A DNA stretch of 64,000 bases from Pithys albifrons albifrons (lineage: Eukaryota > Chordata > Aves > Passeriformes > Thamnophilidae): NCBI RefSeq assembly GCF_047495875.1, contig NC_092464.1, positions 7,970,737-8,034,736 on the forward strand, given 5' to 3'. Each line of letters begins with the position of its first letter. Position 1 is the stretch's first letter. The notes beneath the pieces are model-generated. The model saw only the letters and a list, made by a program, of their open reading frames with translations, ran no database searches and was not told the origin of the DNA. The translations under genes were made by a program, and so were the position numbers. Shown piece after piece: positions 24,601 through 35,500 of the stretch.

Positions 24601-25560
24601 CATTTATTGCAGTCAATACTTCACAACAAAAAGTAGGAGCAGTTGGGTTGCTGATTGTAACATTAAGAAATAGATGTGCTGAGTCACTCTTGGTAGTCTT
24701 TGACCATAAAACTCAGGTGAGCAGTTCACACTGCTGATTCAACACTCTCATCGTCTGGATATTCTTTGGATCACATTTCATCTGGGCACCCATATATAGA
24801 AATTCTGATTCATCCTTTATTTTCTTTTAACATCCTGAGATGGCCTCACCAAAAGCTTTTCCTGAAAAGAATGTATGACCAGGCCCAATGACTTCAAAAA
24901 AACCCAACTGGAATCTAGTTCTTTTGCAACCAATAAACTTTTACTTGCAGAGATTGCTAGTGCTGGGTGCTGTTTCTGTCTAACTTTTAATGAAGAAAAA
25001 CAGAGTTTTATATTTGTAATGTCTTAATAATGTACCTCCCCATCAGTTCTGCACTAATTAATTCTAAATGTATCAGGTCAGCAAGGAAATCTCAGTGGCT
25101 TAATATATTTATTAGAATAAGAGTATGTGTGTGCTGCTGTAGAACCACCCCTATGTAGAGCCAGGTTAATGTGTATGGCTTGCCTATAATGATTCAGTCA
25201 ATTGTTTGGGGGTTTTTTGTTCTTGGTTTTTTGGTCTTTTTTTTTTTTTATATTTTATTTTGAATAATTCATCACTAAAAGGATCAACTTAACTTCCCCC
25301 TCTCCTTCCTAGGCAGACCATAATTAACACAGACCACAACCCTTATGAGGTTTTGCAACCTTAAGTACATACATTGCACTGTGTTTTTGTTTTAAAAGAC
25401 TGGACAGCACTCATGTAATATTAATTAGACATAGGTAGTTTCTGCTTGTATTGCAAGATTTTTCATCTTATTGATGAATTGTTTAGTGTTCCTATAAAGC
25501 ATCTGTCCCGATTTCACCTAGGAAAGAGTTTATTTTCTTTCTAGTTGTAGGTATTGTGTT
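21642..25560. other. Noncoding DNA, no gene seen
   Basis: No recognisable exon or repeat family. Features are low-complexity only: T-rich runs near 23238 and 24469, and an AT-rich ATATAG patch at 23878-23932. A T/G-rich tract occupies 25205-25260. Confidence 0.65.
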
Positions 25561-25810
25561 GTGTTTTGGATTGACTATTTTCCATATCACCAGCATTACA
25601 GTAAAATCACCCAGATAAAGACAGAATTATTTTTAGTGATAGAGCCAGATGAACACAGTGCTGATGGAACCAGAACAGGCTTCAGCCTGCAACAATCCAA
25701 CACTATGTGTGTCTATCAAAAGACAGGAAAGGTGATCATGATTAACTGGGGTGTGTTGGAAAATGTTGGACCTGGAAATGACATAAAAGTATAGAAAGAG
25801 GGGTGGATAC
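25561..25810 (+). mobile_element. Possible 3' interior remnant of an ERV
   Basis: A frame runs from about 25561 to a stop at 25792-25794 and is followed at once by a purine-rich run (AGAAAGAGGGGTGGA) that abuts the TG start of the LTR at 25811. A purine tract directly before a 3' LTR is the expected polypurine primer site of a retrovirus. I infer that a small piece of provirus interior is kept here. The translated piece has no motif I can place in gag, pol or env. Confidence 0.4.
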
Positions 25811-26243
25811 TGTCCTGGGTTTGGCTGCCATAATGTTAATTTTCTTCCTCATGGCTGGTACAATGCAGTGTTTTGGATTCAATATGAGAATAATGTTGAT
25901 AACTATACCAGGTTTGCATGGCAAGGTTTTGGTAGTGGAGAGACTTCCGTGAGAAGCTACTAGAAACTTCCCCCATGTCCATCTCTCCAAGAAGGAGATG
26001 CTGACCAAGACTGAGCCCTCAGGCATGCTGGTAGAGCCTCTGGGATAACATACATAAGAAGGGGGAAAAATCCTGTGTAATTACCTCCAGAGAGAGAAGT
26101 GAAGAATGTGAGAGCAACAACTCTGAAGATTCCAAGGTCAATGCAGAATGGGAGGAGGTTCTGGCAGAGCAGAAGTGCCTCTGCAGCCTGTGGTGTAAAC
26201 CATGGTGAGGCAGCTGTGACCCTGTAGCCTGTGGAGGTTCCCA

Positions 26244-26577
26244 GTGGAGCAGGGATCCACCTGCAGCCCGTAGAGAACCCCACACTGGAGCAGATGAATG
26301 CCCAGAGGAGACTGTGGGAAATCTATGCTGGAGCAGAGTCCTGGTAGGGACCTGCTGACCTAGGGAGAGAGAAGCCCATGCTGGAGTAGGTTTTTCTGAC
26401 AGGACTTGTGACCCCATGTGGGACCCATGCTGGAGCAGCCTGCTACTGAAGACTGCACCTCATGGAAGGGACCCATGGTGGAGCAGTTTGTGAAGAACTG
26501 CAGCCTGTGGAAAGGACCCATGTTGGAGAAGTTCATGTAGGACTGTCTCCCGTGTGAGGGATCACATGCTGGAGGAA
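26244..26577 (+). repeat. ~47-bp degenerate tandem array inside the LTR
   Basis: A CTGGAGCAG-type core recurs at 26244, 26285, 26328, 26381, 26430, 26478, 26523 and 26569, with spacings of 41-53 bp. Between cores run related words such as GACCCATG and TGTGACCCCATG, CTGCAGCCTGTGG. It is an internal satellite-like expansion within the LTR. Confidence 0.8.
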
Positions 26578-26877
26578 GGGAAGAGTGCAAGGCATTCTCC
26601 CTTTGAGGAGGAAGGAGCAGCAGAGACATTGTATGGTGAACTGAGCATAAACCTCCTTCCCTGTCCCCTTGTGCCACTGGAGGAGGTAGAGAGCCTGGGA
26701 GTAAAGCTAAACCTGGGAAGAAGGCAGTGGTGGGAGGAAGGTGTTTTAATTTTTATTTCTCATTATTCTACTCTGATTTGATTGGTAATAAATTAATTTC
26801 CCCAAGTCAAGTCTGAGTTGACCATGAGAGTAACTGGTGAGTGACCTCACTTGTTTTGTATATTCTAACTTTTTTGC

Positions 26878-26905
26878 TATTATTATTATTATTATTATTA
26901 TTAAT
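26878..26905. repeat. (ATT)n microsatellite
   Basis: About nine uninterrupted ATT units lie inside the 3' part of the LTR, followed by AATAATTTTT. Confidence 0.93.
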
Positions 26906-27543
26906 AATTTTTCTGTTCTATTAAACTGTATATCAACTCACAAGTTTTCTTACATTTATTCTTCCAATTCTCTCCCACATCCTGCTGTTGGGGAGTGAGC
27001 AAGTGGATATGTAGTGCTTAGTTGCCAGCTGGGGTTAAACTGTGTCTTCATCATAGTGCAAATTATTCCTCATTGATCTGTTATATGGAGGTGGATGTAG
27101 CGCCTAGACAGAGTCAATGTTTCAAAGCAACTGGCTGTTAAATATTGATTCATTTAAGTTAACAAGCACCTTCTTGTCAAGTTTTCTCTAAGCTCGTATA
27201 TGATTTGCACTTTTATTTAGGAGTCCATATAAAAGAACTTCTTTCTGTAAATGGTTTGATGAAGACATAAGAAACAGCATGCAGGGAAAAAAAAATAGTA
27301 AGAAAAGGTACTTACACCTGCACAGCAATGCATGAATAATTCTCCTGGTAACTGCTATAGCAATGATTGCTTCATTTGCTGCCCTTGAAGCAAGGAAATC
27401 TGTCATCTCAAAGGTTTTCTTTTGCTGTTTATTAATTCTCCTGAATGTACTTGCTGTTGGATACCCAACTTGTCTTCCCTGGCAACTAAAATTTGTTCCT
27501 GTGCAAAGCCATAGGAGAGATAATACAGCCTGCTTTAAAAACC

Positions 27544-27591
27544 AAACCAAACAAAACCCCAAACCAAACAAAACCCCAAACCAAACAAAAA
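27544..27591 (+). repeat. 17-bp A/C-rich minisatellite
   Basis: The unit AAACCAAACAAAACCCC is repeated almost perfectly about 2.8 times. It is G/T-free on the plus strand. Confidence 0.88.
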
Positions 27592-28708
27592 GTAAGCCCC
27601 AGATAAACCATAACAGATATAGAGGCTGAAATGACCTGTTAAATAGAATATTATAATGTGTATTTTCATGGTTTGCACGATCAGAGTACTTCCAGCTGTA
27701 ACAGATCTTGTACCTGGTCCTTGGCAGTGGGCTTTATACGCTCTGTTAACTCAGAATTAGCTGAGAGGCCATGAAGATAACACTGTATCGATGGAGGGGT
27801 TGACCTAAGGCACATACTATCTAAGTTTTGATTGCAGCCTCAGTGTTTGGGTGACTCACAGAGCTGGCCCAACCATGAAGCTGGGTTGGATGACCTTTTC
27901 TGAAGTTCTGCTCAGAGGTGGGATGCACTGGGGTGAGATGTGATTGCAGCTGAAGAGCAGGGGAAGGGAAGGTCCAGGTAAACACACTTGGTGAGTCTGA
28001 ACAATGGGCTCTAAGGATGAGATGGAGGAGAAAGAATATGCTCAGAGCCTCATTTAATGTAAATCCAGACTGTAATATGCAGCTAAAATCAGGCTTCAGT
28101 AGGAAACTGTGATATATAAAATACACAAGAGTGTTTTGTTCAGTGGATGAACAGCTGCCAAAATCTGTGCTCTAACTCTTCTGAGGCCTGTCCTGAAACT
28201 CTGGAGCTGTGGAAGGTCTTGTGAAAATGAAGAATAGAAGGCAAAAATTTTTTTTGGCTTATGTGAAATTGTCATCTCCAGCTGCCTTTCAGAGTCTACC
28301 TCTGTGGTCAAATTTGTCCTCACAATACAGAGTAGGAGCTACAGTTCTGTTAGAAGCTTTCTTATCCTGTCTTCTTGTACTGCAGAGACACCAATCCTGC
28401 TCTTCTGACCATTTTCTCTGGCTGTAGGAGATAAATAGAAGTTGCCCCAAACCATGTGTTCAAGGCTAAATCCTGCCCTCTGGTGCTCTGCCTCTGGAGG
28501 GGGAAGGAAGACTTGATAAATCTTTGTCTTTATGTACAAAATTAATTTACCTCATGTACTCCTGATTTTGCCGTCCATCAAGTTCAGCAGTCAATGCAAC
28601 CTTTTGGCAGCCTAACTTGTTTGGCAAAGCAGAACATTGGTATCAGGGAGGTCTGTAGCATTTCAGTTATGCTTTTTGACACGTATCTCTGACTACATAC
28701 TGTGTCTG

Positions 28709-28830
28709 GTTTTTTTTTTTTTATTTTGTTGCTGTTGGTTTTGTGTGTGTTTTTTGTGTATGTGTGTGTGTTTGGTTGGTTTGGGTTTCTTATTTTCTTT
28801 TCTTTTCCTTTTTTTTTTTGTAAGCAAGTT
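28709..28830 (+). repeat. T/G-rich low-complexity tract
   Basis: A poly(T) run is followed by TTGTGTGTG, TATGTGTGTGTG and GGTTGGTTTGGG words and a further T/C tract. It is complementary in kind to the A/C-rich tracts elsewhere in the window. Confidence 0.8.
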
Positions 28831-29305
28831 AAAGAAGTGCTTGAGAAATGGTAGATGGAAGATAAAATGGATTCCTGGACAACCACTCCATACATTATGT
28901 GACAGTTTGATAATTTCAGTGCCATTACTTCATGTGTCTTCTGCAGTGTTCTCTGTTCTCTAGAAATACATTTTTAGGCTCTCTGACTTCTTCAGAACTT
29001 GTGATGGCCATGATGGGAACAGGACTCCAATGGGGGGGTCTCAGCCCAAGTCTGAAGCCAATGAGTTGGGTTGTTTCAAAGTGTTGAAATGAGGCATAAT
29101 GGATATTCCACCCCAGCTCATCTTACATCAGCCACAGCTGTATCAAACTCCCCTGATCAACTTGCCATAAGCAGAGATACCACAAAAAGGGAACACAGAT
29201 TAACCACCTCTGGGCACCTTCTACTGGTTAATGTCACCTACACCAGCTTGTGTTTCTGTACACCTGACTATGGCTTTCAGACACTGGAGTTTATTTCAAC
29301 ACGAA

Positions 29306-29308
<3 letters not shown>

Positions 29309-29360
<52 letters not shown>
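29309..29360. repeat. (CA)25 microsatellite
   Basis: About 25 pure CA units. The length predicts high allele variation and alternating purine-pyrimidine (Z-DNA-prone) character. Confidence 0.97.
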
Positions 29361-29361
<1 letters not shown>

Positions 29362-30586
29362 CCTTTTTCTTTTCTTGTAAAAGGTGAAGATTTAAACAGT
29401 GGATCTTGGAAGACAACAGAGAGTCTTTACACAGAGTTAACAGTTTTTCTATTGTCCCTAACAAATGGGCAAACATCCATTCATTAACTACATTGTGTTG
29501 ATGTAGTTAAAAGAGAATATTTTGCAGCAAATTTTGTGGTCTTAAGAGTTTGGGGTTGAAAAAATGTTTTAATCGCTCACATTTTTAACTTTCTCTTCCA
29601 TGTTGAGAACAGGAGGGTAAAGGGAGGGCAAAGTCCCTTCAAACCAGAAAAGGCTGCCTGGACAGAGGTGTGGGGGACTGACTGCTGGGTGGCTGTGGCA
29701 CAGACCACTACAAACTGGAGGGACATGCTGCAAGCTGATGGGTCATATTTTATTCCTCCTCTACTTCTATTTCCACTACAAGTTGACCAAATAAACATTA
29801 AAAATGCAATTCAGAACTCAGAAGTTGCTGTATGGACTCTTCAGGAGCCTAATGCAAGTCTTCTTAAAAGCACCTGATTTTAGGGAGTGAAAGCTCAAGG
29901 CTCAGCACTTTGTGAAAATGAGGAAGGTCTTTCAGGGTGGCTGTCCAATAACTGAAGCGTTCAGAAGAACTCATCTTGTTTCAAGAATCTTGGCTTAAAA
30001 TGTCTTTTTGCTATTCCTTTTCCATCTAAGCAAGTGCTTTACTTGCCTCGGGGGTACTGTGTGTCTGTGTTGCACATCCTTCATGCTAAAAAGTAGTTCA
30101 CACAGAACAAAACTGAAAACTGAGGCTGCTTGGGAATTTTCCATCAAAATTGACCATTGAAAAATACTGTGTTTTCATCACAGTAGGAGCAGTGTGGATT
30201 TCCTCACCTCCTCAAAGAGAAAAAACTCATTTTCTTAAGGGATGGGAAAAGGGTTTAATACTTCTTGCTAGAAAGTTTTAATGTTTTGATTTCAAAATAT
30301 AGTTATCCGTTATAGAAATTCTAATAAAGTGGATCCAAGTCTCCTTATCCTTCTCTGATGTTCAGGATCCATTCAGGAACTGCAGACTCCATGCTGGGTT
30401 TTCTGCTGCTTCTCCAAAAGAAAACTGTTCTGCAACATGACAGGTGAAGAGCAACTGAGAAGTCCAGGGAAATGGACTTGAATTACTGCTCCTATGAGCA
30501 ATTCGAAGACAGTAATTCCAACCACATTTCATTTTTTTCTGAGATACAGTGTATCTTAAAGTTTTAATTGTTTTTTCCGGAAAAAA

Positions 30587-30675
30587 ATGATTAAAAAAAC
30601 CCAAAAACCCCCAAAACAAACAAAAAAAACCCCCAAAACAAAACAAAAAACCACACACACACACACACACACACA
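30587..30675 (+). repeat. A/C-rich tract with (CA)12
   Basis: AAAAAACCC and CCCCCAAAAC words run into 12 CA units (30652-30675). There is no G and almost no T on the plus strand. Confidence 0.9.
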
Positions 30676-30729
30676 AAATCTTCCTTCATTTTGCTCTAAA
30701 GAGAAATATAAGAAGTATCTAGTAAACTT

Positions 30730-30757
30730 TTTGTTGTTGTTGTTGTTGTTGTTGTTT
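30730..30757 (+). repeat. (GTT)9 microsatellite
   Basis: About nine TTG/GTT units followed by TTTTAATTAG. Confidence 0.95.
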
Positions 30758-32031
30758 TTAATTAGCATGGACTTTGTTCACTGTTCGACAGCTGTCAGAA
30801 GAGATCTTATCTTTCAAAACCTGTAAGTGGTGACCAGTGCAAGGGTCAGGGATGCTCTTTGAACATGTGGCCCAGCTCAGGCATGGCCAAAATGTTGCAC
30901 CATCTTATGGTCAGCAGGATTACAATATCACTGTGGAAAACCTTCTCATCCATGTGAAGGTAGCCCTAGAGCTTTATCCAGATAGATACCCTTCATTTTC
31001 TGTGCAGATATACCAATCTTTCATCTGCTTCACACAGCTTGCTTCTTCTGCAAAGGTGAGATTTGAATAAAATTATTTCTCATTGATTCATTAAATTAAA
31101 AGGCCTCATGTAGCCTTAATCTAGCCTCAAGAACATTTGATGGCAGAGTTTATTGGATGATTTTTCTTATGTTTATAATCTATATAAATTATGCAATATT
31201 TTTGTAACTTGTCATGTATCATGATGTGATTTAATATCCCATATATATTCTGGTGCCTGAAAGTAATGTGGAGAGATGTCTTTGAAAGGCCATTAAGTAT
31301 AAATAAATTAGAGTGAGAGCTAGAGTGGTACTGATGAAAAACATTCCTCGATAAGGAGACCTCGTAGACTAAATGGAATGAGTAAATTATTACTTAATAA
31401 TGCCATGCTTAAAACATTCCTAATAGTTAGAGCATTCACCTGGAGTGTTCATGCATCTGGCCAAAGAACTGCTTATCTAGCAGCTGCATAATATGATATA
31501 AAATGCAGTTCCACAAGCAGGCACAAACCCCAGAGATACTAAAAGAAAGCCCTTAGTACCAGAACTGCAGATGTTCACCTTGGACATGTGCTTTCTAGCC
31601 TTGTAAACCCTGATTTCTCTGCTGGGCAAGTTCATAGCCTTCAAAGGATGCAAGCTGGATACCTGAGCTGGGCCTTTCTGGGCATCTCTGGTACCCAGTG
31701 AATTTAGGAGCTTGTGGGACCTACAAAATACCAAAGTGAATTTGACTGTTTTTTTAACTAACTTGGGTGTTTTGATTCCACCGAAGTCCCTTGCCAAACT
31801 TAGCAGGTTGTCTGTGTTCCAAGGGCCTTAGAGCAGCTGCTTGGCTTACTGGCAGCTGGAAGAAAATGTGATGGTCCGAGGAGCTGAAAGGACTCAGTGG
31901 ATCAGCAGTTGAGCCAAAAGCAAAACTTGGATTCCAGATCCCACGCTTGTGCTCAAGTGTTTGAGATTGAACTTCCTCCAAATTTTGACAGTGGGATGAG
32001 ATAAGCAGGCAGGGAAAGGCGGGGTGAATAT

Positions 32032-32581
32032 TGTGGGACAGCCAAGGAGTCCAGCATATATGGAGTTAATTGTTACTTGCTTTTTAAGCTCCCTTTTGCC
32101 ATCATGTTGATGCCTAAGAATTTAATGTATTTTGGTAGGTTTTGGAATCATATAAGCTCTGCTAGATTGCTCAAATTCTAAGTGCACATATTAACTGTCT
32201 TTCTCACAAGTTTTGGGTGTTATTCTCAGGCTCAGCCAAGGCCACATGTTTTTGAGAAGCCACTTGCAAGATAACAGGAGACAAACAACAGAAGAAGGCC
32301 TAAGTTCCTCCCCCCCACCCCCCCACCCCCACCGCCACCCACACACCCCCGCCACCACCCCCACCCCCACCCCCATGAAGAAGGGGGCAGATTGACAGGC
32401 ACCTTTGGGTGGGCTCTCAAGGGAAATAAGGGTAGTGATTGGATGTTAATAAGGGGAATAAAAGTTGTGAACTTCCTGATCTAGGGGTCAGACCTCTTGG
32501 GTTTGGACCTTGGAAGATTCTAATAAAATTAATCTGTATATCTTTCTCCATTAACTTATCTCCAGAGTGTCTCTGTTCACA
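32032..32581 (+). mobile_element. Endogenous retrovirus LTR
   Basis: The element begins TGTGGGACAGCCAAGG and ends GTCTCTGTTCACA, giving TG...CA termini 550 bp apart. A TATA-like GGGAATAAAAG lies near 32454-32464, TAATAAAATTAA near 32521-32532 serves as a likely poly(A) signal, and about 50 bp of U5 follow. The sequence just upstream (GGGAAAGGCGGGG) is purine-rich like a polypurine tract, so this may be a 3' LTR rather than a solo one. The flanks do not form an obvious target duplication. A C-rich tract sits in U3. The exact ERV family is not recognised. Confidence 0.7.
32308..32375 (+). repeat. (CCCCCA)n C-rich tract
   Basis: 68 bp made of C5-7 runs separated by A or CA, with two CCGCCACC interruptions. 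The minus strand carries at least six G-runs of four or more with 1-base spacers, a strong G-quadruplex pattern. It lies in the U3 part of the LTR at 32032. Confidence 0.92.
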
Positions 32582-35500
32582 AAGGTACGAGATCTGAAGG
32601 CATCAATGTCTTGGGGGAACAACAGACCAGGTAATAGAAGAAGGGGAAAATGCAACTGAGGAGACAGAATGGAGGGGTAAGGCAAGAGCTGCTCTGAGTA
32701 CATATTAGGAGAACAAAACCAGAAAAGTGTGGAGTTTTTTTGGCTCTCACACACCTCTCAGATTCTCACTGGGTCAACTTCTTTCAGGAATGGTTTTGCC
32801 AACACTCAGTGCTGCAACCTGCATGGGACTGTGGAGATGCCTTGAGCTGGCTCTGAATGCACAAAACTGACATTTATCCCTCCTGGGGGCAGGATATTAG
32901 ACCAAACTGGGCTGGCAGCAGCAGTTTGGGTATTCACCCTGTTACAGTGAACATGGATACCCCCTGATAGGGTCAGTTGAGCAAAGATTGCTCTTCATGA
33001 TCAAGGTTTTGGGAAGCTCAAAATACCTCTCTTTTTCCTCTGCCTGTTCACAAACATGGAAATCTATATAGATGTCTCTGTTCTGGGGAGGTTTAATGTT
33101 CTCTAATGTACTCTCTACTGGCATTTTCCCCATCATTACCCTAGCTTTGATTAACCTCCACTGCGGTAGCAATGGAAGGAAAGTGGGAGTGGAGACTGTC
33201 TCTTTGCAGTTTCACTGCAGAGCCACTGAACACAGTGTGGACAGAACAAGTCCAAGTGCTGCTGGGGTTATTCCTGTTTTCCAGCATTTTGCTGAGTCCT
33301 CACCAGTGGTCCCAGAAGCACAGCTGCAGCAGGAGGTGCTCAGCCTTGTCTGCAGGCAACATTTTTCTGTCGTGTGAGAGATCCCTGTGTGTACTGGTGG
33401 ATTTTATGTATATTGCTGCAATAGAGACTAAAAGATACTGTGAGCCTCCTCTGTGTTGCTGTCATGAGAAGAACTCTAACAATCAAACCAAAGTCTGAAT
33501 TAACTGTGTCCACTTGGGTGGATTCAAAAAGCTCAGTCAGGCTCCTGGCTATGACTAAATGATCTAATTATAGCCTTCCCGTGCTGTGCTTTTTGCATTC
33601 GTTCCTGATCCATCACTGCATTGATTTTTAGAATTGTGTTCTTTAGCACTCCATGGTCTCAATTTTCACATCCTCTTTGCTCTCTCTGCATATTTACTAC
33701 TCATCTTTCTGAGTAGTTTCCTTAAACCAGGCTTTTAATCACATTTCTGAAGTGGAGAGCAAGGTGAACCTTGATGATTCCTGCAATACTTTGACCTCTG
33801 TACAAGTGGCAGTTCACATTTCAATTCTGCGGTCCTGTTGTGGCTTTGATCTGTACAAAATGGATGTACTTTTCTGGTTACGTCACACGTGATGTCAAAA
33901 ATTGCTGAGGGATGAAATGTTGGACTATCAGTCAGCTTCCTACCAAAAATACTGGAGAAGGTAATCAGTTGTGAAGGTAATCAGTGGTGTTTTGTCTTTG
34001 CCATGTTATTGTGAAAACCTGAAAACAACTGGAATTCATAGAACAGTGTTACCATGAACAGACAGCTTAAATTTAGATCAATACAGGACTTAAAAACATT
34101 GTGAGATATTTCAAAGGTCCTCATCTTAATCTAAACTGGAACTTGAAACTGGGTGAATTTAACAGTCTTGTCAGTCCTGGTGTTTTATCTTTGGGTTTTG
34201 TTACACTGGATATTTCTCCAAAACACTCAACTTTTGGAGACAGGATAGATGGGTAAAGCTCTTGATTTCACTTTTGATTTTCTCTCAACTTTACGGAGTT
34301 CATTTGTGAAGCATGAATTTACAGAACTCAAAAAGTCCTTGACAAATTATTAAATTTTATGACATAATGTTGGCTTTAGAATTTTTTTTTGTTTCTAAAT
34401 CTTATATCATGATTGCATGGATTTCCTTTCATTCATTTTGCACAGCTTTAGCTCTGCTCTGCAGACAGATTACTAAACACTCCCCAAAAGTATGACTGAG
34501 ATTCCTTTTTAATACTGTTCTCGGCTGAGCTTATGTATAATCCTTTTCAAAGTGTAAAATGCCAAGGGATGTTTATATGCTGCAGCTTATATGACAGTAT
34601 ATTGTTGTTCCTTCACACTTCACTGAACAGTCTGCGAATACTAATCTGTAAATCACTTACTTTGCTCACAGGCACTGGAAAACTTTGTGCTGTTTGTGGA
34701 ATTGTCTGTTCTTTTCTAGATGTATAAGCCACTTCAGTTTAAAAAAATATAAGACTAATGATTTCACAGTTGGTTTTCTGAAGAAATTAGGGACCTTCAG
34801 GGAAACAAGGTCCAGACAGTGCTGGATTCTTTAGGACTGCACAGGTATGTTCTGCCTTAGGGAAGTTGGAAGTAGATGGGCAGAGGTGGGATCTCTCTCA
34901 GTGCAGGAAGATCAATGAAGGACAAAGAAGAGCGATGTTTTTCTACCTAGATCACACAGAGAGGTCTAAGCAGAGTTTGGAAGTGAATGAATTTCTCCTA
35001 GCTTTCAAAGTCTGCTATTCCACTATGCATTCAGCAATCTCCTTTCAGGGGTTAGTGAACATCAAGATGCTTACTCATATTTTTGAAAACAAAAGCCTTT
35101 ACCTACGAGCTCTCCCTGCTATCTCAGTTGGAAGTTGCTCTTTCCTGCATAGAAGGGAGGTCTACTGCATAAGGTTTGTTTTGGATTTAGGGGAGAATGG
35201 AGATTGCCATGAGTGGGGCAGGCATTAAGTGGAAAAAAGAGACTGAGCAGGTGACTCTCCCAGTTTCTTTCTTGCCACACATAAGGCAAGATGTGCCTAT
35301 AATGAAAATAGACTGTGCCTGCTCTAACAGACTGGCTGCAGAACGGAGAGGGGGCTGCTCCTTAGAATGGGTAGTGGAGTGGTGTCTTCTGCTTTGCTTC
35401 AGGGCAAAACTGATAAATCAGCATGGGACAACACTCCCATGATCAGTCTGTGTAATGCAAAGAATTTGTTGTGCAAGAAAGGACAACAATAGTATAGATT

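Larger units (their letters stand above)
25811..27050 (+). mobile_element. Avian ERV LTR (ERVL-like)
   Basis: The start TGTCCTGGGTTTGGCTG followed by GTTAATTTTCTTCCTCATGG is the characteristic beginning of a very common avian ERV LTR, which I place in the ERVL group from memory. Downstream come eight degenerate CTGGAGCAG units (26244-26577), an ATTTCTCATTATTCTACTCTG block, AATAAA at 26787-26792 and a U5-like end near GCCAGCTGGGGTTAAAC. The length (about 1.2 kb) suits this LTR type. An (ATT)n microsatellite has expanded inside it. The right end is approximate and no target duplication was identified. Several frames cross it but all are fragments, so it encodes nothing by itself. Confidence 0.85.
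27051..32031. other. Noncoding DNA rich in simple repeats
   Basis: No gene is supported. The interval holds a 17-bp minisatellite (27544), T/G-rich sequence (28709-28830), a long (CA)n array (29309), an A/C-rich tract with (CA)n (30587-30675) and a (GTT)n array (30730). Open frames such as 29071-29487 exist only because they cross these repeats (Thr-His runs). The last part, 31.3-32.03 kb, could be interior of the ERV whose LTR begins at 32032, but I see no viral motif. Confidence 0.6.

Noticed and set aside
26019..26417. Minus-strand frames of 105-132 codons at 25960-26677
   Set aside because: They lie antisense inside the ERV LTR and reflect its tandem array, not a gene.
29071..29487. 138-codon frame with Thr-His repeats
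   Set aside because: It is open only because it crosses the (CA)n array.
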